A stretch of DNA of 64,000 nt from Pseudomonas baetica. GTDB lineage: Bacteria; Pseudomonadota; Gammaproteobacteria; Pseudomonadales; Pseudomonadaceae. Of the stretch, positions 9,340 through 18,352 are shown in pieces; the first letter of the stretch is position 1; each line of letters begins with the position of its first letter. The stretch is taken from contig NZ_PHHE01000001.1 in the NCBI RefSeq assembly GCF_002813455.1, positions 1,178,001 to 1,242,000 of the forward strand, given 5' to 3'. The position numbers were made by a program, and so were the translations under genes. The notes below the pieces were generated by a model, which was given only the letters and a program-made list of their open reading frames with translations, searched no databases and had not been told where the DNA came from.

Positions 9340-9552
9340 ACAGGCTGTACATTTTTCAGGGCGCGGACTTTATCACAGCGTAGGCTCTATCCTTCAGGCG
9401 TGTGACGATCTGCCGCCGGATGGATCGCAAAGTCGGCAGTTTTGTGCAAGTCAGGCTGGAAACACTCTGTTAAGATTCTCCATCCTCATTTTCAAGTTCT
9501 GCCAGCGGGCCTTCCGGTCATCGCTGGTGTCGTCGTTTTGCTGGAGTTTCCC

Positions 9553-10716
9553 ATGCTGTTGCCCATCCTTCTGTTGTCTGCCGCCGGCTTCACGGTGCTG
9601 ACCACGGAGTTCGTCATTGTCGGCCTGTTGCCGGCAATTGCCCGCGACCTTGCGGTCACCATCCCGCAAGCCGGTCTGCTGGTGACGTTGTTCGCCTTTA
9701 CCGTGGCGATGTTCGGTCCGTTCCTGACCGCGTATTTTGCTCGCTTCGAGCGGCGCAAACTGTTTATCACCATCCTGATCATGTTTGGCCTGGCCAATAC
9801 CGTGGGGGCATTGGCGCCGAATATCTGGGTGATGGCGATTGCCCGGTTGATCCCGGCGCTTGGGCTGCCGGTGTTCTGGGCATTGGCCAGCGAGACGGCC
9901 GTGGACATCGTCGGCCCGGACCATGCGGGTCGCGCGATTGCCAAAATCGGCTTCGGCATTGTTTGCGCTACGGTATTCGGCATTCCGGTCGGCACGCTGA
10001 TTTCTGACGCGTTCGGCTGGCGCAGTGCGTTCGGCATTCTGGCGTTTATCGCGTTTGCCAAGGCACTGTTGCTGTTTGTCTACCTGCCAAAAACCGATCT
10101 GCACCAGCATCAGGTCAGCTTCCGCTCACAGTTCAAGATTCTGCGCAGCCCGTTGATGATCGGGCACATCGTGCTTTCGATTCTGGTGTTCAGCGGCATG
10201 TTTACCGCCTACACCTATCTGGCCGACATCCTTGAGCGACTTGCCGGTTTCAACGGCACCGTAGTTGGCTGGTGCCTGATGGGCTTCGGCGCGGTCGGTT
10301 TGCTCGGCAACTCGTTGGGCGGTCGTGCGGTGGATCGGCATCCGCTGGGGGCGTCGGTGTTGTTCTGTGCGTTCATGATTGCCGGCATGGTCTCGCTGGT
10401 GCCGAACATTCATTCAACCGTGGGCCTGGCGGTGGCGATGGGCATCTGGGGCGTGACTCAGGCCGCGTTATTCCTGGTCAGCCATGTGCGCCTGATGAAA
10501 GCCGCGCCAGAAGCGCCAGCCTTTGCGGCCTCGCTGAATATTGCCGGGGCGAACCTCGGCATTGGCCTGGGTGCGATGATCGGTGGCCGGGTCATCGACA
10601 GCGCGGGTCTGGGCTTCCTCGGCTTCGCCGCTGCCGGGTTCATTCTGCTGTCGGTGTTCCTTGCCATGGTGCTGATGACGCTCAAGCCGCGCGAAATGTG
10701 CGCAGACGCTTCATAA
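9553..10716 (+). CDS. MFS drug/metabolite exporter (DHA1 type)
   Basis: A 387-residue, 12-helix major facilitator. The start MLLPILLLSAAGFTVLTTEF was chosen because GGAG lies just before it and the first membrane helix starts here. The motif TTEFVIVGLLPAIARDL in helix 1 and the loop 2-3 arginines (ARFERRKLF) are typical of AraJ/YdhP-like sugar or drug efflux carriers. Its last codons overlap the convergent nhaR-like gene by six bases. The substrate is unknown. Confidence 0.85.
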   Translation: MLLPILLLSAAGFTVLTTEFVIVGLLPAIARDLAVTIPQAGLLVTLFAFTVAMFGPFLTAYFARFERRKLFITILIMFGLANTVGALAPNIWVMAIARLIPALGLPVFWALASETAVDIVGPDHAGRAIAKIGFGIVCATVFGIPVGTLISDAFGWRSAFGILAFIAFAKALLLFVYLPKTDLHQHQVSFRSQFKILRSPLMIGHIVLSILVFSGMFTAYTYLADILERLAGFNGTVVGWCLMGFGAVGLLGNSLGGRAVDRHPLGASVLFCAFMIAGMVSLVPNIHSTVGLAVAMGIWGVTQAALFLVSHVRLMKAAPEAPAFAASLNIAGANLGIGLGAMIGGRVIDSAGLGFLGFAAAGFILLSVFLAMVLMTLKPREMCADAS

Positions 10717-11610
10717 GGTCGTAAACAGCTCGCGTCGGGCACCTTCGGTAATCGCAACGATGCCGGGGTGCTTGACCTTGCGCTCCACCGAAATGGCATA
10801 GAACGACTCGGTCACCGCGTCAGTCTGGCCAATCAACTCGACGCCGTACTGGCGTGTGACCTCTTCGGCAATCACGCTCGGGCCGATAAAAATCCCGCTG
10901 CCGGATTGGCCGAATGCCTGCATCAAGGCACTGTCATCGAACTCGCCGACGATTTGCGGCTGGATCTGCTGCTCGGCGAACCAGCGCTGCAAGCGGCTGC
11001 GCACCACGGTTTCCGCCCCGGGAATCAACAGCGGAGCACCGTGCAGGCTGCGCGGAAAATCCTGCCCGTAGCGCGCAGCCAGTTCGGCGGTGGCGAAAAA
11101 ACTGATCCCGCATTCCCCTAGTTTCTGGCTATAGCCCTTGATGTCGAGGTGCGACGGCATCGGGCTGTCGGAGATCACCAGATCCAGCCGCTGAATGGCC
11201 AGATCGGCCAGCAGGCGTTCGAGTTTGTCTTCGCGACAGGTGATGCGCAGTGGCTCGTTGAGCTCCATGGTCGGTGCGATCAGGCGATAAACGATGGATT
11301 TCGGTACGACGTCAGCAACGCCGACGCGGAACAGGATTTGTTGTTCGTTGGGCTGGGCGCGTAGCATCAGCTCCAGTTCGCCGCCGAGCTGAAACATCTG
11401 TTCGGCGTAGGGCAGGGCCTGGCGCCCGGCTTCGGTAAGCTCCAGTTGCCGGCCAACACGTCTGAACAATTCGATGCCATAGGTTTGTTCGAGCAGGGAA
11501 ATCTGCCCGCTGATGGTCTGTGGCGTGAGGTTCAGTTGCTCGCAGGCGCGCACGATGCTGCCAGTCTTGGCTACAACCCAGAAGTAATGCAGCTGTCGGT
11601 AATTGAGCAT
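10711..11610 (-). CDS. nhaR: NhaR-like LysR-family transcriptional activator
   Basis: A 299-residue LysR protein. It begins MLNYRQLHYFWVVAKTGSI, and the HTH contains TPQTISGQISLLE. The effector domain carries segments that recall E. coli NhaR: GVADVVPK, LGECGISFF, LLIPG, GEFDDSALMQAFG and a late HPGI. NhaR activates the Na+/H+ antiporter gene in response to sodium in E. coli. No nhaA is adjacent here, so the target is remote or different. The upstream ATG-like frame runs through a long palindrome and was not used. Confidence 0.82.
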   Translation of the reverse strand: MLNYRQLHYFWVVAKTGSIVRACEQLNLTPQTISGQISLLEQTYGIELFRRVGRQLELTEAGRQALPYAEQMFQLGGELELMLRAQPNEQQILFRVGVADVVPKSIVYRLIAPTMELNEPLRITCREDKLERLLADLAIQRLDLVISDSPMPSHLDIKGYSQKLGECGISFFATAELAARYGQDFPRSLHGAPLLIPGAETVVRSRLQRWFAEQQIQPQIVGEFDDSALMQAFGQSGSGIFIGPSVIAEEVTRQYGVELIGQTDAVTESFYAISVERKVKHPGIVAITEGARRELFTTL

Positions 11611-11629
11611 CGGCTCGCGTCCCCCCTGT

Positions 11630-11712
11630 GTAGGAGCTGCCGCAGGCTGCGATCTTTTGATGTTGATTGTTAAAAACAAGATCAAAAGATCGCAGCCTGC
11701 GGCAGCTCCTAC
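11630..11712. repeat. long inverted repeat, GTAGGAGCTGCCGCAGGCTG family
   Basis: Perfect 32-bp arms around a 19-base centre. The core contains GCTGCGATCTTTTGAT. The same family is seen at 60233-60315. It sits between nhaR and a lipoprotein gene. Confidence 0.9.
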
Positions 11713-11875
11713 AGTAGAAATGTGTTTGGGTTGGTAGTAGGTGATGTGTTCAGGTTCGTAAAAACCGAAGTATAGCCGCTAAAAATACGAATTTTCCTGA
11801 AGTGTTTACCTCCCTAGAATGCCCAGCCATCGACGGCCGGTCTTTGACCCTGTCTGTTCATTCCAAGGAAATCTC

Positions 11876-12118
11876 ATGAAATACACATTCCCTGCGTTGA
11901 TGTTTACGTCTTTACTGGTTCTGGCCGGTTGCGATCAGGCCGAAAAAAGCGCCCAGCAGTTGATGGGCAAGGCTGCTGAAAGCGCCAAGCAAGCCATCGA
12001 CGATACTCAAAAAGCTGCTGAACAAGCGCTGAGCGACGCCACTGGCGGGCTGATCGAGAAAAAAGAAACCCCGGAAGAAGGCGCGGAAAAATCCGAATCT
12101 TCCTCCAAGACCATCTAA
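11876..12118 (+). CDS. small lipoprotein
   Basis: An 80-residue protein with a lipoprotein signal peptide (MKYTFPALMFTSLLVLAGC, cysteine at residue 19). After the lipobox comes a low-complexity helical part rich in Ala, Lys and Glu (KSAQQLMGKAAESAKQAIDD), then an acidic tail (ETPEEGAEKSESSS). AAGGAA lies five bases before the ATG. It is likely anchored in the outer membrane, by analogy with other small lipoproteins. Function is unknown. It is followed after 29 bases by the TerC-family gene, and the two may be co-transcribed. Confidence 0.75.
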   Translation: MKYTFPALMFTSLLVLAGCDQAEKSAQQLMGKAAESAKQAIDDTQKAAEQALSDATGGLIEKKETPEEGAEKSESSSKTI

Positions 12119-12147
12119 ATCGTCTTACACAGAATCAGGACTGACCC

Positions 12148-12897
12148 ATGGAATATCTGTTAGAACTCGCCGCCAGCCCCACCGCCTGGGTTGCTTTGGC
12201 CACACTGGTGGTCATGGAGATCGTGCTCGGCATCGATAACCTGATCTTCATCTCGATCCTGACCAACAAACTGCCTGAGCAACATCGGCAGAAGGCTCGT
12301 CGTATCGGTATTGGCATGGCACTGATTCTGCGTCTGGCATTGCTGAGCACCATCGCCTTCATCGTGCAGTTGACCGCGCCTGTGATCGAAATTCTCGGCC
12401 ACGCCTTCTCCTGGAAGGACATGATCCTGATCGCCGGTGGTCTGTTCCTGGTCTGGAAGGCCACAACCGAGATTCACCACAGCATGGATCCGGCGCCGGA
12501 AGATCCGAAGTCGGCCACCTCGAAGGTGACCCTGGGCTTTGCCGCTGCCATCGGCCAGATCCTGATGCTCGACATGGTGTTCTCGATCGACAGCATCATT
12601 ACGGCGGTCGGCATGACCGAACATTTGCCGATCATGATCATTGCGGTGGTGGTGTCGGTGCTGGTGATGCTGTTTGCGGCTGATCCGCTGGCCAAGTTCA
12701 TCAACGACAACCCGACGGTGGTGATGCTGGCCCTGGGCTTCCTGATCATGATCGGCATGACGCTGATCGCCGAAGGCTTCGGCGCCCACGTACCGAAAGG
12801 TTATGTGTATGCAGCGATGGCGTTCTCGGCGGCGATTGAAGTGCTGAACATGATGTCGCGTCGCTCTCGGCAGAAGAAACTGGCTGAACAGGCATAA
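12148..12897 (+). CDS. TerC-family integral membrane protein
   Basis: A 249-residue protein with about seven membrane helices. Two acidic motifs typical of TerC are present in helices: [15 protein letters not shown] (about residues 21-35) and [18 protein letters not shown] (about residues 145-162). They form the presumed metal path. E. coli YgdQ is a close type. TerC proteins are linked to manganese or other metal export; which metal is used here is not visible. A terminator follows at once. Confidence 0.87.
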   Translation: MEYLLELAASPTAWVALATLVVMEIVLGIDNLIFISILTNKLPEQHRQKARRIGIGMALILRLALLSTIAFIVQLTAPVIEILGHAFSWKDMILIAGGLFLVWKATTEIHHSMDPAPEDPKSATSKVTLGFAAAIGQILMLDMVFSIDSIITAVGMTEHLPIMIIAVVVSVLVMLFAADPLAKFINDNPTVVMLALGFLIMIGMTLIAEGFGAHVPKGYVYAAMAFSAAIEVLNMMSRRSRQKKLAEQA

Positions 12898-12909
12898 ACG
12901 CTGAAAGCC

Positions 12910-12948
12910 AAAAGGCCGCCTGAACTACGAGGTTCAGGCGGCCTTTTT
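12910..12948 (+). terminator. intrinsic terminator
   Basis: AAAAGGCCGCCTGAAC / GTTCAGGCGGCCTTTTT, 16-bp stem followed by T-run after the TerC gene. It could also serve the - strand gene at 12981. Confidence 0.93.
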
Positions 12949-12980
12949 CGTTTCTGCACGGGTTTTGTTTCACGCAGCGT

Positions 12981-13148
12981 TCAATGTGCAGTCGCGTGAC
13001 GTACGCGGTGCTTCGCGGGTTCTTCAACCGCGGCAGACTGAACCGTAGGGTGATGACGTCGCGCAATCCGCAGCACGCCCCACAGCATGGCGGCAGCAAC
13101 GGCCAGCCAGCCGGCAATCAACATTACGATGGTCATGGTCAGGCTCAT
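12981..13148 (-). CDS. small single-helix membrane protein
   Basis: A 55-residue protein starting MSLTMTIVMLIAGWLAVAAA. The start is set by a strong GAGGAGG upstream. One membrane helix spans about residues 4-26, followed by a basic patch (RIARRHH) and a polar tail ending HRVRHATAH. It probably sits in the inner membrane with the tail in the cytoplasm. Function is unknown. Confidence 0.65.
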   Translation of the reverse strand: MSLTMTIVMLIAGWLAVAAAMLWGVLRIARRHHPTVQSAAVEEPAKHRVRHATAH

Positions 13149-13382
13149 CAGTGCCTCCTCTTTGCCCTGCATCGGGCACTCACTTTTTCAATTCGCTCTG
13201 TCTCAGTGACAGTCTAGTCAATGCGGTGTTTCAGCCTATTGACCAAAGGTCGGTGATGACTAATCAGTTCGCTCTATGCAATCGATGTGTCTGCGGTTTA
13301 AGGCTATACCGCAGCCCTGTGCCGTCCTATGATCGTCAACCTTGCCGGAACACGATGACCGGTGTCTGAACAGAGAGTGACA

Positions 13383-14054
13383 ATGGTGCAGGTATTTTCT
13401 CGAATTCGTGCGGCGCTGCTGGTGGCGGGTTGCGTGGCCGTGATGGTCGGCTGTGCTGGCAGTGTGGCGCCACAGATCAAGCGTCTGCCGGAGCGGGTCG
13501 AGCTGAGCGGCACGTTCTACCGGGGTGAAGCCAATCAGTCCGGGCCGCAAGTGCTGGCCAGCCTGTTGTCGCAGCAAGGCATTGTGATTACTCCGGGGCT
13601 GCTGGAAAAACCCCTGCATTTGCCGGGTGCCGAGGACAGGCTGCAAGAGAATATTCAGAACCTTGCCCGGGAATACGGGATGGTCGTGTATCCATTGGAA
13701 AACAACCTGCCTGCCTTGCTGACCCAAGTCGCGGCGGGCTATCCGGTGATGGTGCGTTTCAGCGAGGGTTCGGCATTTTGGGCAGAGCCGCGCTACGCGA
13801 TTCTTTCCGGCTATGACCGCAATAAACAGAAGGTGCTGCTGCGCGCCGGCATGAACCGTCGGGAGCTGATGAGCTTCAGTGCTTTTGAATCGGCGCTCGA
13901 GAAGGCCGGTGGCTGGGCGATATTGATCCAGAAGCCTTCGCAGATTCCGGCGGCAGTTGATCGTCAACGCTGGCTCAAGGCCGCTGATGAATTGTCCCGG
14001 GCCGGTCAGGAACCGGAAGCCGCGCAGGCGCGCAAGGCTCTGGCTGCACACTGA
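13383..14054 (+). CDS. C39-peptidase-like lipoprotein without the catalytic Cys and His
   Basis: A 223-residue protein with a hydrophobic N-terminus and possible lipoboxes (LVAGC and MVGC). The body follows the papain-like C39 layout: NQSGPQVLASLLSQQG where active enzymes have CGPAAL, then AAGYPVMVRF, then EPRYAILSGYD where active enzymes have HYvVv-GYD. Both the expected Cys (here Ser) and His (here Arg) are replaced. The C-terminus (about residues 185-223) is a helical, TPR-like end. It is likely a structural or binding protein rather than a protease; this rests on alignment by eye. GTG/ATG alternatives exist but MVQVFSRIRA gives the signal peptide. Confidence 0.6.
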   Translation: MVQVFSRIRAALLVAGCVAVMVGCAGSVAPQIKRLPERVELSGTFYRGEANQSGPQVLASLLSQQGIVITPGLLEKPLHLPGAEDRLQENIQNLAREYGMVVYPLENNLPALLTQVAAGYPVMVRFSEGSAFWAEPRYAILSGYDRNKQKVLLRAGMNRRELMSFSAFESALEKAGGWAILIQKPSQIPAAVDRQRWLKAADELSRAGQEPEAAQARKALAAH

Positions 14055-14142
14055 TTTTCCGTTCGTCATCTGCCGGGCACGACTGGGCCCGGCAAGCCTC
14101 TGACAGTTATAACCCGTTGTTCACGGGTGATCAGGAGGCGAC

Positions 14143-14349
14143 ATGACAGATTCCCCATCCCCGCAAGGCCCGCATTCTTCCGAACATTCCTCAGGCGATG
14201 ACCTGGGATTCGACCCGGATTCGCCGGATGTTGCCGATCCGCAAGTCGATCCCATTGGCCCCGCCAAGGCGCCAAAAGATGTGAAACCCGGTGAAGACGA
14301 CAAGAAGCCGGGCAAACCCTACGACCCTTTAGCCGATCTGAAACCTTGA
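14143..14349 (+). CDS. small acidic disordered protein
   Basis: A 68-residue protein (MTDSPSPQGPHSSEH...) with a strong AGGAGG site before the ATG. It is rich in Asp, Pro, Lys and Ser, with repeated DPDSPDV/DPQVDP-type blocks. No signal peptide or domain. It is followed after 12 bases by a second gene of the same character (14362-14565), so the pair is an operon. Confidence 0.65.
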   Translation: MTDSPSPQGPHSSEHSSGDDLGFDPDSPDVADPQVDPIGPAKAPKDVKPGEDDKKPGKPYDPLADLKP

Positions 14350-14361
14350 TGTGAGGTGCGT

Positions 14362-14565
14362 ATGAGTACCGATTCAAGCTTCGATGACCAAAAGCCTGAC
14401 AGCGTGCCGACGACGCCTGAAGAGGACGTTGATCCGGTGCTCGATCCGGACAGTCCGATGCGCGATCCAATGGCCCGGCCCTTGGTGGCGCCTGGGCTGG
14501 CACCGGATCCGAGCAGGGGCGATGGCATTCCTGACGATGACAAGATGCCGTTGCCTAACGACTGA
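14362..14565 (+). CDS. small acidic disordered protein, paralogue-like
   Basis: A 67-residue protein (MSTDSSFDDQKPDS...) with GAGGTG before the ATG. It contains DPVLDPDSPMRDP and PDPSRGDGIPDDD, so like its neighbour at 14143 and the protein at 589 it is Asp/Pro-rich and probably unstructured. The shared DPDSP block suggests the 14143/14362 pair arose by duplication. Function is unknown. A shared terminator follows. Confidence 0.65.
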   Translation: MSTDSSFDDQKPDSVPTTPEEDVDPVLDPDSPMRDPMARPLVAPGLAPDPSRGDGIPDDDKMPLPND

Positions 14566-14577
14566 CGCGCCCAGATG

Positions 14578-14609
14578 AAAAAAGCCCCGAAGATTCGGGG
14601 CTTTTTGTT
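14578..14609. terminator. bidirectional intrinsic terminator
   Basis: AAAAAAGCCCCGAA / TTCGGGGCTTTTT type stem with A-run and T-run on both sides, between convergent genes (14362 on + and pbpG on -). Confidence 0.9.
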
Positions 14610-14619
14610 TTTATACATT

Positions 14620-15558
14620 TTACTTGGAGGCTTCAACCACGCCACTTTGGCGGCTCTTGAGGTTTTTATCGGCCTTGTATTGTTGAGCTACCGCTGGAAC
14701 GCTGGCGCTCTTGCCCGTCTCAACCCAACTGCGGATACGGCTGGCATCGGCAAAATGCGTGTATTTGCCGAATGCATCAAGAATCACCAGCGCCACCTGG
14801 CGATTGCCCATGCTCGTCACCAGCACCAGACAATGCCCGGCCTGATTGGTGAAGCCGGTCTTGGTAATCTTGATGTTCCAGTTGTCCTTGTTCACCAAAT
14901 GGTCGGTGTTACGAAAACCCAGGGTGTAGTTGGGTTTGCGGAACGCTACGGTTTTTTCCTTGGTGGTGGTCAACTGAACAAGCAGCGGTTGCTTGTGCGC
15001 TGCTATCAGCAATTTGCTCAAGTCACGCGCGGTGGATACGTTGCGCGGCGACAGGCCGGTCGGCTCGACAAAGTGAGTGCTGGTCATGCCCAGTGCTTTT
15101 GCCTTGGCATTCATCGCCGCGATAAACGTTGCGTAGCCACCCGGGTAATGATGCGCGAGGCTGGCAGCCGCGCGGTTTTCCGAGGACATCAAGGCAATCA
15201 GCAACATCTCGCGACGCGGTAGTTCACTCTTGAGTTTGACTCGGGAGAACACGCCCTTCATTTCCGGCGTGTGGCTGATATCGACATCGATCCATTCGTC
15301 CATGTTCTGTCGGGCTTCTACCACTACCAGTCCGGTCATCAGCTTGCTGACGGAGGCGATCGGAACGATCACGTCAGGGTTACTGGAATAGATGACTTTG
15401 TTGGTCTGCATATCCATGAGCAGTGCGCTGCCGGAAGCGATCTTCAGTGACGAAGCGTCGCGAGGGGCAGTGGTGGTTTCCGCAGCGTTGATTGTTGGCG
15501 TGATGCATGTGCCTGCAAATGCAAAAAACAGGCTCAGAATCGAAAGACGAATTTTCAC
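14620..15558 (-). CDS. pbpG: D-alanyl-D-alanine endopeptidase (PBP7/PbpG)
   Basis: A 312-residue periplasmic penicillin-binding protein of the low-mass S11 type. A signal peptide lies at about residues 1-25 ([26 protein letters not shown]). The three active-site motifs are present: SVSKL (SxxK), SSENR (SxN) and TKTGF (KTG). Length and the [16 protein letters not shown] start fit PBP7, which cuts D-Ala-meso-DAP cross-links in peptidoglycan. Translation starts at GTG. The - strand terminator lies at 14578-14609. Confidence 0.9.
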   Translation of the reverse strand: MKIRLSILSLFFAFAGTCITPTINAAETTTAPRDASSLKIASGSALLMDMQTNKVIYSSNPDVIVPIASVSKLMTGLVVVEARQNMDEWIDVDISHTPEMKGVFSRVKLKSELPRREMLLIALMSSENRAAASLAHHYPGGYATFIAAMNAKAKALGMTSTHFVEPTGLSPRNVSTARDLSKLLIAAHKQPLLVQLTTTKEKTVAFRKPNYTLGFRNTDHLVNKDNWNIKITKTGFTNQAGHCLVLVTSMGNRQVALVILDAFGKYTHFADASRIRSWVETGKSASVPAVAQQYKADKNLKSRQSGVVEASK

Positions 15559-15806
15559 GCGGGCGAACTCATAAAGGTTGGATATTCCGTTAGTTTGTAA
15601 CGGGTTATTTCTTAAAAGCGTCGCATTTTAGGAGTATGGCTGAAGAACTGTCGATGGTTGTTTGAACGACCTGAAAATCTCGTGAAAAGGCCTGTAAAAA
15701 GAGGGGTTTCCGGCGAACGGTTAGTGTTTTTTCTCATGCACAAAAAACCCCGCACAGGGCGTAATGCTGTTCACTTAAGCATTTGAATCCTCGCCGGGCT
15801 TCTTCG

Positions 15807-15840
15807 AAAATCCGATGTCAGATCTCTGGCATCGGATTTT
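15807..15840 (+). promoter_or_regulatory. hairpin directly before the IS transposase start
   Basis: AAAATCCGATG at 15807-15817 pairs with CATCGGATTTT at 15830-15840; the inner CAGA/TCTG extends the stem. It ends in a T-run and the ATG follows two bases later, leaving no room for a ribosome-binding site. The second IS4 element has the same core and position. It looks like a terminator against transcription entering from outside. Confidence 0.75.
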
Positions 15841-15842
15841 TT

Positions 15843-17174
15843 ATGTCTGTTCAACAGGACTTGCTCGACCTCGGCGACCTTTTCAACTTCTGTGACTTGA
15901 GCACATTCACTCAAAATATTCCCATCGAGTGGGTCGCGTCTGCGCTGGATCTGTCCAGCCAGGCCACTATCCGACGGCGTCGCTTGCCTGCCGACCAAGT
16001 GCTCTGGCTGGTGCTCGGCATGGCATTGTTTCGCGACGAGCCCGTTCATGAGGTCGCCCGACGTTTGAACATCTGCGCCCAAGGTCTGGCTTCTGACCAT
16101 CTATTGGCCCGTAGCGGTGTATCCGAAGCCCGCAAGCGGCTGGGGGCCGACCCGGTTGAGTGGTTGTTTCGCAAAACGGGTACTCAATGGGGCGCGCAGC
16201 GCTATCCCGATGATGCCTGGCAGGATCTGCAAGTATTTGCAGTCGATGGTGCGCTTCTGCGCACGCCGGATACACCGGAGTTGCGAGACCATTTCGGTTC
16301 TGGAAACACCTCGACCGACCGCCAGACTCCCTTTCCCATGCTGCGCCTGGTGGCGCTGATGAATGTGCGTTCACACCTGATCCTGGATGCACAGCTTAGC
16401 CCTTACCGACGCAGCGAAATGCGTCTGGCCGATGAGTTTTTGCAGCAGATCCCCGACCACTCCGTGACGCTATTCGATAAAGGGTTCTGGAGCGCCGATC
16501 TCATGCTCAGCCTGAGCGGCGACGGCAGTCACCGTCATTGGCTGATTCCGGCAAAAAAGGGATTGGTTTGCGAGGAGGTAGCCCGTTACAACCAGCATGA
16601 TCGTTTGGTGCGTATGAAAGTGTCGCCGCAAGCCAGAAAGCGAAATCCGACTCTTCCTACACACTGGGAGGCGCGTGAAGTCAGTTATGAAATTCAAGGC
16701 AAAGTAAAAACAGTCATGACGTCGTTGCCGGCCAAGATCTACAGCACCAAGTCTGTTGCCAAGCTTTATCAGGAGCGCTGGGAAATCGAATTGGGCTTCA
16801 GGGATATCAAAAGCTCAATGCAGCAAAACGCAATGACCTTGCGCAGCAAAAAGGTCGATTTGATCTACCAGGAAGTGTGGGGGTTGTTGCTGGCTTACAA
16901 CGTGATTCGTCGGGAGGCAAGTCAGGCAGCAGTCGCGTTTGGTCGAGCGCCGTCGGACATCCGTTTCAAGCCGGCTTGCCAGTACATCGCCGTGCAGTTG
17001 ATCGTAATGGCAGCGGCCAATCCTGTTTCAGCGACGGGTAGACGGTTGGCGGAACTTAGAAAAGGCGTTGGCGGGCTGTTTCTGGATCACCGTCCAAGGC
17101 CTTCGAGGCCAAGGACGGTGAAGATCTCAAAAACCCGGTTTCCGGTGGATCGCAAGGCTGCTCCGCTTAAGTGA
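15843..17174 (+). CDS. IS4-family transposase (copy A)
   Basis: A 443-residue DDE transposase. An N-terminal IS4-type domain (about residues 20-110) is followed by the RNase H-like core with VDGALLRTPDTPE (first Asp), VTLFDKGFWS (second Asp), and the IS4 signature Y-x2-R-x3-E-x6-K seen in [15 protein letters not shown] (about residue 310). The ATG at 15843 is the first reasonable start. The frame also opens upstream at a TTG, but that would run through the hairpin. The stop codon lies inside the right inverted repeat. It appears intact and could be active. Confidence 0.9.
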   Translation: MSVQQDLLDLGDLFNFCDLSTFTQNIPIEWVASALDLSSQATIRRRRLPADQVLWLVLGMALFRDEPVHEVARRLNICAQGLASDHLLARSGVSEARKRLGADPVEWLFRKTGTQWGAQRYPDDAWQDLQVFAVDGALLRTPDTPELRDHFGSGNTSTDRQTPFPMLRLVALMNVRSHLILDAQLSPYRRSEMRLADEFLQQIPDHSVTLFDKGFWSADLMLSLSGDGSHRHWLIPAKKGLVCEEVARYNQHDRLVRMKVSPQARKRNPTLPTHWEAREVSYEIQGKVKTVMTSLPAKIYSTKSVAKLYQERWEIELGFRDIKSSMQQNAMTLRSKKVDLIYQEVWGLLLAYNVIRREASQAAVAFGRAPSDIRFKPACQYIAVQLIVMAAANPVSATGRRLAELRKGVGGLFLDHRPRPSRPRTVKISKTRFPVDRKAAPLK

Positions 17175-17222
17175 ACAGCATTACCGCACAGGGCGGGGTT
17201 CTCGTACTGCGCAAAATATGCC

Positions 17223-18077
17223 TTATGCGTGCAGGGTTTCTGCCGCGTAGAGGGTGTTTTCCAGCAGGCAGGCACGGGTCATCGGGCCGACGCCGCCCGG
17301 AACTGGAGTGATCCAGCCGGCGCGAGGCAGGGCGGTTTCGTACACGACGTCACCGACCAGTTTGCCGTCTTCCTGACGGTTGATGCCGACGTCGATCACG
17401 ATCGCGCCTTCCTTGATCCACTCGCCTTTGACCAGGCCAGGCTTGCCGGCGGCCACGACCACCAGATCGGCGCGACCCACATGGCCAGCCAGATCCTTGG
17501 TGAAGCGGTGGGTGACTGTCACGGTGCAGCCGGCCAGCAACAGTTCCATTGCCATTGGGCGACCAACGATGTTGGAGGCGCCAACGACAACGGCGTCCAT
17601 CCCGTAAAGATCAGCGCCGGTGCTTTCCAGCAAGGTCATGATGCCTTTAGGGGTGCATGGGCGCAGCAGCGGAATACGCTGGGCCAGACGGCCGACGTTA
17701 TAAGGGTGGAAGCCATCGACGTCTTTGTCCGGGCGGATACGCTCCAGCAGTTTGGAGGCGTCCAGGTGCTCGGGCAGTGGCAGTTGCAGCAGGATGCCGT
17801 CGATTGCCGGATCGTCGTTAAGACGATCGATCAGGTCGGTCAGCGCTTGCTGAGTGGTTTCGGAGGGCAGGTCGTAGGCTTGAGAGAGGAAACCGACCTC
17901 TTCACAGTCTTTACGCTTGTGCGAGACATAAACCTGAGAGGCAGGATCGCTGCCGACCAGGATCACCGCGAGGCCGGGAGTGCGCAGGCCTTGCTGGCGA
18001 CGCTCGGCAACTCGTTTGGCGATCTGCTGGCGCAGGCTGGCGGCGATCGATTTGCCGTCGATTAGTTGTGCAGTCAT
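17223..18077 (-). CDS. folD: bifunctional methylene-THF dehydrogenase/cyclohydrolase FolD
   Basis: A 284-residue FolD. It has the substrate lysine in [13 protein letters not shown] (about residue 56), the signature [19 protein letters not shown] and DGFHPYNVG, and the NADP loop [17 protein letters not shown]. FolD interconverts 5,10-methylene-, methenyl- and 10-formyl-tetrahydrofolate in the cytosol. Its original terminator lay just after the stop, and the IS4 copy A now splits it: the folD side keeps the hairpin bases of the duplication but lacks the T tract. Confidence 0.95.
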   Translation of the reverse strand: MTAQLIDGKSIAASLRQQIAKRVAERRQQGLRTPGLAVILVGSDPASQVYVSHKRKDCEEVGFLSQAYDLPSETTQQALTDLIDRLNDDPAIDGILLQLPLPEHLDASKLLERIRPDKDVDGFHPYNVGRLAQRIPLLRPCTPKGIMTLLESTGADLYGMDAVVVGASNIVGRPMAMELLLAGCTVTVTHRFTKDLAGHVGRADLVVVAAGKPGLVKGEWIKEGAIVIDVGINRQEDGKLVGDVVYETALPRAGWITPVPGGVGPMTRACLLENTLYAAETLHA

Positions 18078-18208
18078 TGCGCGTGATTAACCATCGAGAG
18101 GGGAAAAAAAGAGAACGCATTCTCGCATGTCAGGCGGTGAGGGCAAAGGCGCTTGGTCAGCAAATTCCCCTAACTCCTTTAATTAAATGAATTTTTTTCA
18201 AAAAGGAT

Positions 18209-18237
18209 TTGACGACCTTGGGAGCGCTCTATACTAT
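18209..18237 (+). promoter_or_regulatory. sigma70-type promoter of the tRNA cluster
   Basis: TTGACG at 18209-18214 and TACTAT at 18232-18237, 17 bases apart (TATACT at 15 bases is the alternative). It is about 115 bases upstream of tRNA-Arg, in an AT-rich stretch between folD and the tRNAs. Confidence 0.6.
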
Positions 18238-18352
18238 TCGTCGCACTTGTCGGGCACAGCCTAGCACTGGTTAAGAAGGTGAAGCGGAATTAAGGTTCTG
18301 CAACGCTGGAAAGCACTTAGTTTGTAGTCCTTTAAGAGTACAGATTAATAAG

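Larger units (their letters stand above)
15762..17183 (+). mobile_element. IS4-family insertion sequence, copy A (1422 bp)
   Basis: Perfect 19-bp terminal inverted repeats: TAATGCTGTTCACTTAAGC at 15762-15780 and its complement at 17165-17183. A 12-bp target duplication, CCGCACAGGGCG, is seen at 15750-15761 and 17184-17195. One transposase gene fills it. Removing the element and one duplicate restores an 8-bp stem terminator (AACCCCGC-ACAGG-GCGGGGTT with a T-run on the - strand) behind folD. The intact duplication argues for a fairly recent insertion. Confidence 0.93.

Noticed and set aside
11630..11712. Rho-independent terminator of nhaR or the lipoprotein gene
   Set aside because: The palindrome lies upstream of both genes and lacks a T-run; it matches a repeat family instead.
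15783..15842. N-terminal extension of IS4 transposase A from a TTG codon
   Set aside because: The extension runs through the hairpin before the ATG, and copy B, of equal length, starts exactly after its hairpin.
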